Source of the DNA: Sepioteuthis lessoniana | Taxonomy: Eukaryota; Mollusca; Cephalopoda; Myopsida; Loliginidae | Length of the DNA stretch: 64,000 bases | Direction: 5' to 3' | NCBI GenBank assembly: GCA_963585895.1 | Contig: CAUZXS010004361.1 | Span: 1 to 64,000, forward strand | Part shown: positions 11,153 through 22,435 of the stretch, in pieces | Layout: every line of letters starts with the position of its first letter | Position numbering within the stretch: the stretch's first letter is position 1 | Program-made: the position numbers and the translations under genes | Notes under the pieces: model-generated | What the model was told of the DNA's origin: nothing | Database searches by the model: none | Seen by the model: only the letters and a program-made list of their open reading frames with translations

Positions 11153-11507
11153 GATAGACGTGGTAAAACATTATAAGAGCCGACACTTAACCACAAAGTT
11201 TTCGCACCAATCAGAGTCTGACATCGAACAGTTGTAAAAAACGAGGATTTATGGCTAAAACATCTCATCAAAGCCTGTTTTTCTTTAAGGTTTGCGATTG
11301 ATTAAAAAATATGTTGACTAGATGTTGTAAATGTGCGTAGTGACATTTACTTTTTCTTGAAACTAACCTAGCCTGTTAGAGTTTTTATACAGATGCAATG
11401 ACGAGGGTTTTATAGAAGTATTTGGGGGTAAGTAAAAGACATCTTCATTAGGAAGTTATCTGGGTAAAATTAACTATCAATAATGTCCGTTTATTTTTAT
11501 ATTTGAA

Positions 11508-11773
11508 GCAATGTATTTACCCAACACCTCTATACGAGCAGGATGTGATACAAGGTCAATTTTAAGCGGAGTTTAACAAGTTTGAATTAAGGTTAAAGAG
11601 TCCAGCCTGCCCTACTATTTCCCCATAGATAGAGGGAAAAAGTTGGATTGTACTTTTCCCAGGGGTATTAGCGCTACGTAAAATGCAAACAGCCTCGTCA
11701 AGGGTTATGAACTTGAGTCTCCGTATCCAGTGCCTACAAGGATAACCATTACACCTCGAGCGTCTTCATAATG
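11508..11773 (-). mobile_element. SINE-A, near full length
   Basis: This is a second minus-strand copy about 350 bp from the previous one. The head reads GAGGTGTAATGGTTATCC, the B-box region ends in AAGTTCATAACCC, and the tail is TTAAAATTGACCTTGTATCA. The two copies differ at many positions and their flanks differ. They are therefore old independent insertions rather than a recent local duplication. Confidence 0.75.
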
Positions 11774-12554
11774 TAGATGACAATGCATTTTAAGAATTGA
11801 TACATTCCCTATAAGTTTACAACCCAACAGCCGAAAATAACTTGAATTGTAATAAAAGTAAGATTTTAGATAATGAAGTAACAAATTTAGGTCATCTCTC
11901 TACTCATCATCATTTCTCTTTATGTTAATGTAAAATTCCTACTGTATTTCACAGTCAATATTTCTGTTATTATTACAAGTCTAGTATCATAAATAACTTA
12001 AACTAGAAGTCTCAAAGTATTTAGTATTATTTTTTAAAGCAAAAAAAAAAAAATAGTCGAAAGTTATCTAAATTTCTTAAAGAATTTTCATTCTTGCTAA
12101 TTTATGTCTTGAATATGTTGTGTTGAGGACATCACGAAGAAAGAGACAAAGACGAGATGAGATTGTTCATATGAAGAAAAAAAAGTCAGGTTAAGTAGTC
12201 ACAGAAAAATCCCAATCACTTATTTGCCGATATCATAACTTCCCTCTTGATCGTCTCAAACAAACAAATGTAAAGTAGTATTTTTACCTTGATCAAGGGA
12301 AGATCCATTCTTTGACAAATCGCAATCTACTTCCAATGGTGAAAGGTTCGATTCGCCTTGAAATTTAGATCGTGACTCATCACTCTCTCGGTAATCAATT
12401 AACTTACCCTTTTAAAAATCTTCAGGTCTCATATGTGGTCATCTCTTACATCTACAGCGAGAGTTCTCATGACTGACCTATAGTTGTCGGTCACACAACT
12501 GGGTAACGGGGTCACTAGTGATGAGAGGCGGCAACTATATTACATTTATCTTTC

Positions 12555-12800
12555 ATGGTTTGGTTTGGTTTCTTTTATTTAATAGCATATCAACCTTCAT
12601 GAGTTATCTAATGCCAAAGCCATCTTTGTAAAACAGCAATGGTACTATTTAACCCATAGCCGTAAGTATAGAGGGGGAGGTCATACCTTTTCCAAGAGTA
12701 TTAGCCCGAAAAGGAACGTAATAATGCGGCTGAAATTCGAACACACTTCGATGCTGCTATCTGACACTTTAGACATTATTCCACGAGGATTCCTCTTTAT
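12555..12800. repeat. Repeat C' end joined to a SINE-like sequence
   Basis: The left part (12560-12640) has GGTTTGGTTTCTTTTATTTA, TAGCATATCAACC and TAATGCCAAAGCCATC. The right part (12655-12800) has CATACCTTTTCCAAGAGTAT, which is a SINE-A body word. It continues into a different tRNA-like head on the minus strand, with GTTCGAATTTC as B box and TGGAATAATG as A box. The same combination recurs at 61990-62200, so the composite is itself a repeated unit. Confidence 0.55.
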
Positions 12801-13566
12801 CTTGCATCTTAACACTGTTGTTATGTAAAACGATTCAAGCGTTGCAATAAAAATAAAACAATAAAAAGGTGGAACATAAACTAGTAAATAATGATAATCA
12901 ATATTACAATGATATTAAAGAATGAAGCAGTTTCCTATTCCTTTCGAAACTTAATAACCATACAGAGTTCACGCTCACACTGATCATTATAATTTCTCAA
13001 AAGAAACAACTATTTAGTGCCTTCTCTAGTTGTATATCGAATCGCATTTAATTGTAAATTCTATAAGTAGTATGTGACTTCAAATCGACTTAATGACCAC
13101 CATTTAAGCGGTATTAATAATAACTTTTAATATCGGTCCGATAAAAGCCTTTCCTACTGTCATTTTTCGCTTTCTTTGCCTTTCATTGAGAAGGGCTAAA
13201 AATATTGATCTTAAAATTTCTCCATACAACCGAAAGATGTCTAAATGAAACCTTTAGTGTTTCTCAATGCCTTTTACCCTACTTTCTTTTCTTTAGATAG
13301 TAATCATAGACTTCTAGATAAAACACAGAAGAACATTAGACAATTTCGGACCGGTTCTATTCATTTAGATCTAACCTGTTTATACTTAATTTACACTTTA
13401 TTTTATTGTCAATCTCTATTATACCATTTAATTTACATACAATTCTAAAAACAAGCAAAGAGAGTCAATTCCGGTGATGGAGTTGTGGAAATATTAATAA
13501 CTTTCAATAATGTTTCTTTTTGTTTTGTTTTGTTTTTTGTTTGTTTTTTCCCTCTCTATTCGTATT

Positions 13567-14142
13567 TGTGGGGATTTAGGAATTAACAGTAAAACTCCCA
13601 ACTGGATATTGACTCGTCGGCTGCCAGATACAAAATGTATAAACGCGTCGCCACGCATAAGGCTCCACGCATCCATCCGTTTAAAAATCAGAAAAAGAAA
13701 AATAATAAAAAGTAAAGTAGCCAATGGGAAGCGGTCGCGCCAAAATTAGAAGGATTTTGGAGTAGCGAATTTGGAGCCGGTGTAGAGAGATAAATACTCA
13801 GGTTTTCTGTGAACCGACCTCTTTTTTTCGGGTAGTGACGTCGAACCGACAACATCGATTTTGCTGTCTGGTGTTTTGGGCACCACGCTGCGTCTTGGGA
13901 CGTAGCGTTGGTTAGTCCATTCACCAAGTAAGTAAAGGAAAGTATGGAAGAAATGTTTTCGTCTCTTATCTGTTTCTATCTTTTCTTTTTGTATATTTCT
14001 TTTGGACTTTCTTTGGGCAAGGCATTGCGCCAGCCAGTCAACGTGGGGTAAAATAATATAACCAAAATATGGAGTCAGATATCTTACGGCAACACAGTCT
14101 TGCCCTTAGCCCCTGACCTCCTAAATACTTTCAAACCCCACA
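13567..14142. mobile_element. Solo LTR (family S), copy 1
   Basis: This 576-bp unit starts TGTGGGGATTTAGGAATTA and ends TTTCAAACCCCACA. The ends TGTGGGG/CCCCACA are perfect 7-bp inverted repeats. The four bases TATT flank it directly on both sides, as expected for a target-site duplication. It is about 90% similar by eye to 47359-47941. An A/T-rich core promoter-like word AGATAAATACTCAG lies mid-unit. No internal retroviral coding region adjoins it, hence solo LTR. The family is unassigned. A 4-bp duplication is common in Gypsy-type elements. Confidence 0.85.
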
Positions 14143-14229
14143 TATTCACGCGAACAAAGACTCGATGTGTATTCACTTGAGCAAAGACACGTTCTTTCAC
14201 ATCTTCACAGGTAAATTTGATACTTTGTT

Positions 14230-14500
14230 TTTTACTCGAGGTTAGGACAAATATGATACATGGTTGTAATCGGTGCGCTCGTTACTGTTACAAAAGGATT
14301 GGTAAAGGGACTGGAGGACTTAGAATTAAGAGGACGAGTAGAGACCATCCAAACTACAGTATTATTAGGATTGGCCAGAATACTGTGAAGAGTTCTGGAG
14401 ACTTGAATAGGCTTGTTGTAACTCACACTCCAGCGGAAGACCATCAGCTAACGCTGGTGGGAAAAAAACTCAAAAGAGTAAAATATTATCAATAATAACA
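14230..14500 (+). mobile_element. 3' fragment of non-LTR element, family L
   Basis: Shifting frames give VVIGALVTVTKGLVKGLEDL, ELRGRVETIQTTVLLGLARI and LTLQRKTIS. This is the conserved C-terminal segment of family L. The 3' end carries a short ATTATCAATAATAACA tail. Several stops make it a pseudogene. Confidence 0.75.
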
Positions 14501-15124
14501 CCCGAGATATGGCAAAGACAGAGGGATCTGTTTTCTTCATATCATTTCTTTATTGCTCTGAAATAAGTAGGATGGTAACATTTTCTGGTGTCTACAGTTA
14601 AGAATGGATTCCCATGTTGAAATGAGTTCATGTGTAGAACTCCATATCAATAATGTCTCGGGATAAACGTTTCTCATTACCTATTAGTTCATCAGAATTC
14701 CATGCCAATTAGTTTGCTTTCATGACACCCCTCCGAGCAATGAATATGAATTGGCAGCGCCTATCTTCTCTAAGTAAAATGCATTAGGTTGTTCTGTATT
14801 ATTTGGTGCAAATAACAAGGGATGATCTCTGACCTGACTTATCACCCATCCAAAATAGATTGCCTTTGACAAAGTTAAAAAGCGTCAAGTGTTCTGCTTT
14901 TTAATCATAACAGAAGAGAAAACAAGTACAACAATGACGACAAGAATTGTTCAAATTTATACATTGAAAACTATCTCGTATACAACAATGAACCATAAGC
15001 ATGTCTCTCATAGTTATTATTATCCACTTATGCATGAATTAGAGTGTATCAAAAGTTTTTACCGAATTTTTACTCCAAAGCTTATTTCATGTACACACAA
15101 GAAAATTATCTATATTAAAAACCA

Positions 15125-15215
15125 ATTAAATTCCATTATTATCATTATTATCATCATAATTATTAGATACATTAAATTATCATTATTATTATCATTATAA
15201 TTGTTGTTGTTGTTG
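15125..15215. repeat. Imperfect ATT/ATC repeat
   Basis: A run of ATTATTATCATTATTATCAT-type triplets is followed by GTTGTTGTTGTTGTT. It could be the worn tail of a non-LTR element on the minus strand, since family L copies end in ATA repeats. Confidence 0.7.
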
Positions 15216-15237
15216 TTGCTTTATCAAACATATTTTC

Positions 15238-15475
15238 GATCTTGGTGTAATGGTTATCGTTCAAGGAAGTGGACCCGGTGACTTTAGTTCAAATCCTGGA
15301 TGAAGTATTTCCCATAGCGCTAACACCCTTAGCTATGAGTAAATAGTAGGAGAGACTGGTATGGCAATCAGTCTAGGAGAAAGGAAACTCTGAATTCAAA
15401 CCAGTTGTACTCGATTTAAAAACTGATCTTGTGTCGCATCCTTCTCCTGGTGAAAGTGTTAGTTAAAACAAACAT
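15238..15475 (+). mobile_element. SINE-A, best full-length copy
   Basis: The head has CTTGGTGTAATGGTTATCGT (A box) and, about 40 bases on, TAGTTCAAATCCTGG (B box), together a tRNA-like promoter for RNA polymerase III. The body has CCCATAGCGCTAACACCC, GTATGGCAATCAGTCTAGGA and GAATTCAAACCAGTTGTACT. The tail is TTAAAAACTGATCTTGTGTC then GCATCCTTCTCCTGG. Other copies are at 9730, 10866, 11508, 19225, 31108, 41815, 44335 and 56405. Head type cannot be fixed without folding. SINEs of this type borrow enzymes from a LINE, which is not identified here. Confidence 0.8.
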
Positions 15476-16580
15476 CCCAAAGATTATCTATTACTCCACT
15501 ATATTATCATAATACTGTTATATAACATATCACTAGAAAGTTGTCACTTGATCCTAGGCAGCCAAAGAAATGAACAAACATACATTTTCAGTTTGGTTCC
15601 CACGTTTATCTATGTTTTAATAATTCAGGCTGACCATGTCAGTGAATTTACAAACCGTCTCTCATACAGAGGAGGAAAGTCTTTGCATCTTCAAAAAGTC
15701 TCAATTCGAAAACTCTAAGAAAGGTTTATAAGTAAAGTTAAAACTTTTTTTAAAAGAGGTCTACTTTGTACTATTCCTGAAATCCAACTGCCAATAACTA
15801 AAAACGCAAATTTTCTCATTGCTTGTTTCAATCGAAATGAACTTTAACCTCATCTGTCTCATCAAACATTGCCACACTTCCGTTAACGAATTGTTTGTGG
15901 TGGGAGGTCATAACATAATAATATATGATGAAACACAATCCAACTGTACAGGATAAAATTGATTTAAACGTTTTAAGTAGAGAGATTTGTCTTTTGAAAT
16001 GAATAACTATCAGTTGTCGATTATGATGCTTGAAAACACACGGTTGAAGAAAATTCAACCCCCTCACACACGAAAATTTTCAGAAGACCAAGAAAATACC
16101 CCAGATGTCGGACATTATACAAACTTTACAAAACATTTAAGAATTCTTGAGATGTTGATTAAAAGCCTTAGTTGATTAAGAAAATGCAAATAGTTTTTAT
16201 ACACACTCATTTTTGCATAAATATATAGACATATTTTAATGTAGTTGTCTTATGAAGAACTAACAAACCGTTTGTTATCTATTGCATGTTTCCATGAATA
16301 TAGTCTTGTGCAAATTCATCGGAGTTGAATAAATATAGAAATGGACTTCATGCTTATCAGTGACTTCCAGACGAATAATGATTTTCACGGATGTAAACAT
16401 ATTTCCATTGCTTACGATACATTACAAAAGACTTCGGACTAAAATTCCTGAAAATGACAATGTCTGTATTCTTCTCTCAAGACATGTTCTGGGTATGACA
16501 TTAAACTGCATCCAGTGGTGAGGCTCCAGTTCTTTTATTTTATGTTTATTTCTTGTTGTCACTTTAATAAATCAACCTTT
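15476..16580. other. No supported gene; one repeat-C module scrap
   Basis: No gene recognised. At about 16478-16535 the words GACATGTTCTGGGTATGACA and TGCATCCAGTGGTGAGGCTC match part of the repeat C module. The rest is AT-rich unique-looking sequence. Confidence 0.5.
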
Positions 16581-16584
16581 TTGT

Positions 16585-16640
<56 letters not shown>
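16581..16640. repeat. (TA)n(TG)n microsatellite
   Basis: About 14 TA units run directly into about 15 TG units. Confidence 0.95.
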
Positions 16641-16643
<3 letters not shown>

Positions 16644-16892
16644 ATGAACTTAAGATAAAAAATTTGCTTTCTCTTTAATGAATTAACTTTTTAATTTATG
16701 TGTATGTGTGTCTGTGTGTGTGTTCTAAAAATGAACAGGACATGATATATATCAATGCTTTTAACAGGATAGAAATAAATTTATTATCTTAACGTGACCG
16801 ATTATTCATTTTTATTTTATTTTGAAAAAATGATTTGCTCTGTGGATTTTATTTCCATTGAACTCTTGACCAGGATTACTTAAATCTGATAT

Positions 16893-17145
16893 TAAACCGG
16901 CTCATTGGTCTAGTGGGTGGAGTATTCGCCAATGGTCCGGGAGACCTGGGTTCAACCCCAGGTCACGTCATACCAAAGACTTTAAAAATGGTACTTGATA
17001 CCTCCTTGCCTAACACTCAGCAATATAAGGTACGTATCAAGGGTAAAGTGGAGCAATCCAGGGAAAGGAGTAGTGCCCTCCGCTACACCTCGGTGTAGTA
17101 GCTAATGAAAAGGGAGCCTTCTGGTCGCCAACTTTACTTTTTACT
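16893..17145 (+). mobile_element. SINE-B, full-length copy
   Basis: The tRNA-like head has GCTCATTGGTCTAGTGGGTG (A box) and CTGGGTTCAACCCCAGGTC (B box region with an intact T-arm-like stem). The body has TATAAGGTACGTATCAAGGG and GTAAAGTGGAGCAATCCAGG. The end is CTCGGTGTAGTAGCTAATGA through GGTCGCCAACTTTACTTTTT. Other copies are at 38205 (-), 48745 (+) and 57210 (-). The head is Gly-like by eye. This family lacks the CCTTGTG tail found in SINE-A. Confidence 0.85.
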
Positions 17146-17200
17146 ATATTTGAATATTTAAATTGTCCTACTTGGAATTGTTCCCGACTCCGGATTTACT

Positions 17201-17204
<4 letters not shown>

Positions 17205-17265
<61 letters not shown>
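17205..17265. repeat. (TG)n microsatellite
   Basis: About 29 perfect TG units. Confidence 0.97.
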
Positions 17266-17692
17266 ATTTGTTGTCTCTCTAATAAATGAACATATTCACA
17301 ATGTTTTATTTATATATAGTTATAAATATATTGGAAAATATGTTGGATTATAAATGTGTGTAATTTTCAGACATTCTTCGTGTGTCTGTGTCTGTGTGTA
17401 TGTATGTGCGTTAAGGAAAACGCGGAATTCAAACCCTTACCATTGTATCAGGGTAACTAGTTATCATATAGAAATGAAGAAAATCTATACGATTCTAGAA
17501 ATCTCAGTCAAGCGTTTTAAGAACATGAAAAGATTTTTTTATCAAAATATTTACACTTCCCAAACCATATCAGCTTTGTTAAATATAATATCATTGTTTT
17601 ACTAAGAATTTATCCTAAAAAGAGATATACAAAATCCCCAGGAATTCTGAGATAAAGACGGATCACCCAATCCCAGCCAGAAGACTGGATCT

Positions 17693-18582
17693 TACGTGGT
17701 GTATTCAATAAGTTTCCAGACTTTTTTGTACAGCCATTTAAAATTGTAGACTCTTGAAAATTCAGTATCTTATTGCTATACATCTTATGAGATCACTGAC
17801 CAATTTTTATGATTTCAGGTTCAAGTGAACAGCTACAGCAGGAATTGGAATACACCCTACTAAAGCCTGATTGTTACAGCTGGTGAATTTCAAACATGCA
17901 ATCTGACACTTTAGAAGAACGATATGCAATAAAATCCTGTTTTAAACTTGGAAAAAATGATGCCACAGAAACGTATGGAATGCTTCAGACTGCTTTTCGA
18001 CCATGTTGCATGAATCGAGCATCAGTTTTTGAGTGGCATAAGAGATTAAAGGATGGCAGGTAGTCTGTAAGGGATTATGTGAGGTGTGGGAGGAGTAAGG
18101 AAGTCAATACACCAGAGTTGATTGGCCCAAGGGTTAGGGTTACTATGTAGAGGTTTTAAAGAAGATCAGGAAGAGATTCCGTCGGAAGAGGCCAGCACTC
18201 TTCAAATCGGGTCAGTGACATTTCCACCAGGACAATGCACCAGTCCACAACTCCATCCTTGTCACAGACTATTTGACCAAGATGGGCATCAAGACAGTTC
18301 CTCACCTTCCCTATAGTCCAGACCTTGATCCCTGTGACTTTTGGTAATTCAGTAAGCTCAGAGGCTGTCGTTATGAGGATATGAAAGAGGCTGTGACGAA
18401 GGTCATTGACACGCTCACACAAGAGGACTTCCATGGGGCCTTCCAGATGTTGTTGGAACGGTACAACAAGTGCATTGTAGCCGGAGGAGATTACTTCGAA
18501 TGGGACTAGAGTTTCATGTGTGTACTCTCAATAAAAGTACCCATACGAAAAAAGTCTGGAAACTTATTTAATGATCCTCGTA
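17693..18582 (+). mobile_element. Internally deleted mariner
   Basis: Terminal inverted repeats of about 38 bp share AATAAGTTTCCAGACTTTTT, and TA lies at both outer edges as expected for mariner target duplication. The transposase starts at ATG 17896 (MQSDTLEERYAIKSCFKLGK) with the helix-turn-helix part FEWHKRLKDGR, then a stop at 18061-18063. The middle of the gene, including the first catalytic Asp, is deleted after about 18140. The C-terminal part resumes near 18153 (RKRFRRKRPALFKSGQ). It retains HQDNAPVH and YSPDLDPCDFW, the second and third catalytic regions of the DD34D type, and ends GGDYFEWD. Total length is 890 bp against about 1.3 kb for full mariners. It is inactive. Confidence 0.93.
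17896..18510 (+). pseudogene. Mariner transposase pseudogene
   Basis: This is a cut-and-paste DNA transposase of the Tc1/mariner superfamily that would act in the nucleus on its own inverted ends. Recognisable parts are the N-terminal DNA-binding region (RYAIKSCFKLGKNDATETYG) and the catalytic core end with HQDNAPVH and SPDLDPCDFW. Also kept are the conserved tail words GCRYEDMKEAVTKVIDTL and ERYNKC. Defects visible are an early stop after FEWHKRLKDGR, a large central deletion, and further stops after KSGQ and CDFW. Related intact transposases have about 340 residues. It gives no functional product. Confidence 0.9.
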
Positions 18583-19224
18583 CATTAACATTACATTAGT
18601 TAACAAAAAAAAAAACAAAAAAAAAACAGAATTTGTCTGCTTGTTGATTTTGCCATTCTAACAGTCCACCGAGTGAAAGCAAAGGAAAATGAAAATTTTA
18701 AAAATAGATTTTGCCAAAGTGCTATGGAACATGATGGTGACGGTGATACCACTAGTCGTCTGAGTCCTTGGAACAATCAAAAAGGTTATTGAAAAAAGAT
18801 TAAGGGGATAAATTCGAGACCATACAGACCATATCAAATCATTGAAAACTATCCGACTTCTAAAAATTACTTTAAAGGGTGTATTTTATATAAACTAGCC
18901 GTACAAGTGGGGACTTGGCTGAATCATTTGCTTGTACCAAGGATTAGTTCTTCTTAGCATTTGTCAGTCACGTAATCAATTAAATAAAAAGGCATCTTTC
19001 TTTTTGACATGCATGTTTATATTTAATCTACCAAGAAACTATTTATCTATCCTGGCATATATCAGCCAGTGACAGTATGTGATTGTCTAATCCTGAATAT
19101 CTTTAGTTACTTTTAACATACATCAACATCGACAAAAATAATTAGCAATTCGTTAATGTCAATACTTATCTACATCTGTACAAGATAAAATTTGACAACA
19201 TCCTTTTTACTATATATATGTTTA

Positions 19225-19405
19225 TGTGACCCCTTCACACAAGGAGAATGTGACACAAGGTCAATTTTTAAGCGTAGTTTAACAGGTTTGGATTCAGAAC
19301 TTTCCTTCTCCTAGACCGGTTAACGAGCCCAGTCTGCCCTTTACCCATACCTGGAGAGAGAATAGTTGAATGCACATCTTTTTTCAAGAGTATTCTATAA
19401 TCCTT
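19225..19405 (-). mobile_element. SINE-A, 3' part only
   Basis: The minus-strand tail is TTAAAAATTGACCTTGTGTC, preceded by the body word GAATCCAAACCTGTTAAACT. The tRNA-like head is missing. The break is near 19400, where unrelated AT-rich DNA begins. Confidence 0.7.
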
Positions 19406-19677
19406 TTTACTATATGGTTCGACAAAAAATTAAAAAATAAAAAACCATACTCATCAGGAAATGCCCTAAATCTCTGTTTATGGACTCCACAGAGAGTAAA
19501 AAAAGAAAAAGAAAGCATTGTTAACTCAAAAACTGATTTTTAACGAATAATTTTCATATTTCTTACAATGAAATATACTAGTTTTTAATCAGTGTAACTC
19601 AAAAACTTTTTTTTTCAAGAAATAAACTATTCATAGAATAAACGAATACTTTTCATTTTGATTATTGTTTTTTGTTT

Positions 19678-20275
19678 GTTTGGGTTTTATGGCATATCAG
19701 CATTTGTTGGTTATTTAATGCCAAATCCATTTTTATACAAATAAACAGTTCTATTTCAAACAGTTTAGTTTAGCATAAGTATACAGTTTGTCAAAAACAT
19801 TTCTATTTCAAGCTGTTAAGTTTAGTCAAACAGTTCTTATTAAAACAATTCAGTTTAGTATAAGTATAGTTTTTTTTTTACATAGTTAAATGTCAAAACA
19901 GTTCTATTTCGAATAATTCAGTTTAGCGTAGTATTGCTTCAATGTCAAAAACAGTTCTATTTCAAATAATTCAGGTTTGGTTTGGTTTTGTTTGGTTTTA
20001 TGCCACATCAACCACTCTAGGTTATTAATGCCAAATCCATTTTTAAACATATAAATAGTTCTATTACAAACAATTCAGTCAAGCCTAAATACCCAGATCA
20101 ATTGTCAAGAACATTTCTATTTCAAGCTATTCAGTTTAGTCAAACAGTTCTTATTAAAACAATTCAGTTTAGTATAAGTATACTTTTTGTTTACACACAG
20201 TTAAATGTTAAACAGTTCTATTTCAAGTAGTTCAGTTTAGCATTAGTACACAATTTGTTATATATTGACCCTCGA
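19678..20275 (+). repeat. Repeat C, two left ends in tandem
   Basis: Two terminal blocks lie about 300 bp apart in the same orientation. The first has GTTTGGGTTTTATGGCATAT (19678) and TAATGCCAAATCCATTTTTA. The second has GTTTGGTTTTATGCCACATC (19988) and the same TAATGCCAAATCCATTTTTA. Each is followed by tandem units built on ACAGTTCTATTTCAA and ATTCAGTTTAGTATAAGTAT. This looks like tandem duplication of the element's left half. Confidence 0.7.
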
Positions 20276-20590
20276 TCGAGCCGTCAATCAAGAGATGCAC
20301 CTATGTAAATAAGTGGAAGAACAGCGGAAGCAGGTGGGCGTTAGAAGATAATATAGCCAGGTGCCCAGACGGTTCGAGTCAGTTGGAAACAAGATGCCGA
20401 AGTTAGAACCAGCTCCAGACAGAGGGCTTTGGGCCCTCAGTGACCCCCGGTTGAGCAACCCCAGCCAAAATGAGGAAGAAGTGCTGCTATGGTCGAGAGG
20501 AAGAACTTGGGTCAATATAGCAGTCCGTCCTTGTTTCCACTCATTTCTCACACACATCAAAAATCACCCTTTCGAAAACCAAGTGTGAGA
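20276..20590. other. GC-richer insertion, class unknown
   Basis: The base composition is clearly higher in GC than the flanks between 20280 and 20560. Both strands are open for 75-90 codons, but the peptides have no recognisable domain. It begins just after a repeat C array at CCCTCGATCGAGCCGTCAAT. It may be an unrelated repeat inserted in repeat C. Confidence 0.4.
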
Positions 20591-20744
20591 GATTTATATT
20601 TTTATAAAGAAGTGTATTCGTTCGTTATTGAAGTCGTCATTACGTGGTTAATGATGTTTCCGTATGTAAGTGTATATTTGTAAAGGTACACGTGTATATA
20701 TATGTGGCTATACAACAAATTTAGCTCTATTTGATCCATAGAAT

Positions 20745-20975
20745 TAAGGTTATATATAGGGCCCTATCAGGTGCTACCACTCCAAGCCAGAGTGGACCTG
20801 GGAGCGATGGCAATGTGTGGGTACTCCGCATTACCCAAGGCTCCAACAATACTGGAACTTCACAATCAGATTGTTTAGTGTCATATGCAGGACACTCGTT
20901 TGGGTGGGGGGCAGAGGTCTTACCCTCAGCAGAGATGCAGTCGGTGTATTCTATAGCCCCAGCCGACTGAGGAAC
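20745..20975 (+). repeat. Repeat C module, isolated
   Basis: GGGCCCTATCAGGTGCTACC, GAGCGATGGCAATGTGTGGG, TCAGATTGTTTAGTGTCATA and AGATGCAGTCGGTGTATTCT are the reverse complement of the module at 1575-1745. No tandem units follow. It is open on both strands (79 and 88 codons). That reflects its GC content, as other copies are not open in matching frames. Confidence 0.7.
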
Positions 20976-21729
20976 ATTTAGATTAGTACGCAAAATTTTT
21001 CCATTTAAAAATAAGGAGATATTTTTAACTCTTAGCTTCTTTTTATTGTATGATTTTTAGAGGATTAAAACGAAAATAAATTAAACGAATACATTTTTTA
21101 TCACTGTAACTTAAATTAAATTAAATTAAAATTTTTGCTATACTTTTAAAAAAAAAAGTCTTTAGAAAAATAGAATTATGATTATGTTTCTAACAACTCA
21201 CCAGTTTAGGGTTTCATTTTTTTAAAATAATATCTTAAATGTAAACAAAAAAACTTCCAAAATTAAAAAAAATATTGTAATACGTAAATTCTAAGGTTCT
21301 TTTATCGCTACATTTTTAGAGGGTAAATAAAAAATTGAATAAAAACTATGGTGCCTTTTCGAAAATGATGAACTAAAAAAAATGTTCTATAACTGAGCAC
21401 TAAGTGTAAAAAAAATAAACATTTATTGGAAATCAAAATAAATAAATTAATAGATAAATAAATCCTGAAAATGTTTTAAACCTTTCACCAGTATATGGTC
21501 ACATATTCTTATATACTATTTTAAATGTAAACTAAAAAAAAAATTTTTTGATAAAAAACGATCCATAAAATAAAAGAATACTTTTTATTTAAATTGATAG
21601 GCACAATCTTTCAACTACAAATAGGACACATTTTTAATTCTTGGCTTACTCCTCTCTTTCCCCTTCGCATTTCAATCACTAGTGTTCCTAAAATCCATTT
21701 AGTTTGGTCATGGACCAAGTACTTCTTCT

Positions 21730-21763
<34 letters not shown>

Positions 21764-22435
21764 CCAGTGGACAAATGATTTTTAAATCATCAAAGATTAA
21801 GCTATTTCTTAAAACACATTCGTAGATGATCAATATTTGACTAATAAAGTAACGTGTGTGATTTTGTTAATATTCTGATATTTAGTATCTCCCTCGATGT
21901 ATATAAAAATAAATACATCTTACATCAAACGCTTCACCTCAACATAAAATTACAAAAGAGAGAATTACTTATTTAGACATTCTGCATTTGCCCCATTTTT
22001 CAAATGTTTTTAGATCTTCGAGGTATGAAATTAATACTATATAAATAACTCATATTTTGAAAAGTTTTAAAGAGTTTAATATAAGAAAACGAGTCCTTTT
22101 ATCGTTGTCTTTCTCGAACGAGATCACTCTTTTAGTCCTTCTATGCCAAAGATAAAATCTTTTGTTAACTACTAAGTCCTATTAGGCGTTAACTTAATTC
22201 ATTTAAACGTCTTAATGCTATCAGATCAAGAATGAATAGCTTTCCGTAATTGCAATTGATTCACAGAACATTAACAGCTAATATCTACAACTTGAAAGTT
22301 GCAAGTCATGAATACATAAGTAGGAAAAACTGCAAAATCTTGAATAGAAAAAAATGTCTAAAATAAGCTATTTTAGTAAGTCATATATCGTCACTCACTT
22401 ATAAATACATAGGATAGTGAAATTAAAAAATGTAA
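20976..22435. other. AT-rich, gene-free
   Basis: No gene. Loosely repeated words such as AAATAAACGAATACTTTTCA (19635), AATTAAACGAATACATTTTT (21080) and AAAATAAAAGAATACTTTTT (21565) suggest decayed repeats. A (TA)n tract lies at 21735-21760. Confidence 0.5.

Larger units (their letters stand above)
17640..18900 (+). mobile_element. Non-LTR element fragment (family L) split by a mariner
   Basis: The left part (17645-17692) reads IKTDHPIPARRLDLT. After the mariner (17693-18582), the right part (18620-18885) gives ICLLVDFAI, then MVTVIPLVV and RDHTDHIKSLKTIRLLK in shifting frames. Undisrupted relatives (26945-27370) read straight through this junction as QTDHLISARRLDLI...KICKIVDFAVPADHRIK. The mariner therefore landed inside an existing copy. 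The right part is more decayed than the left. Confidence 0.75.

Noticed and set aside
16893..16965. Functional tRNA gene
   Set aside because: The tRNA-like head is followed by a conserved SINE body repeated at three other loci, and the acceptor stem cannot be closed. It is a SINE.
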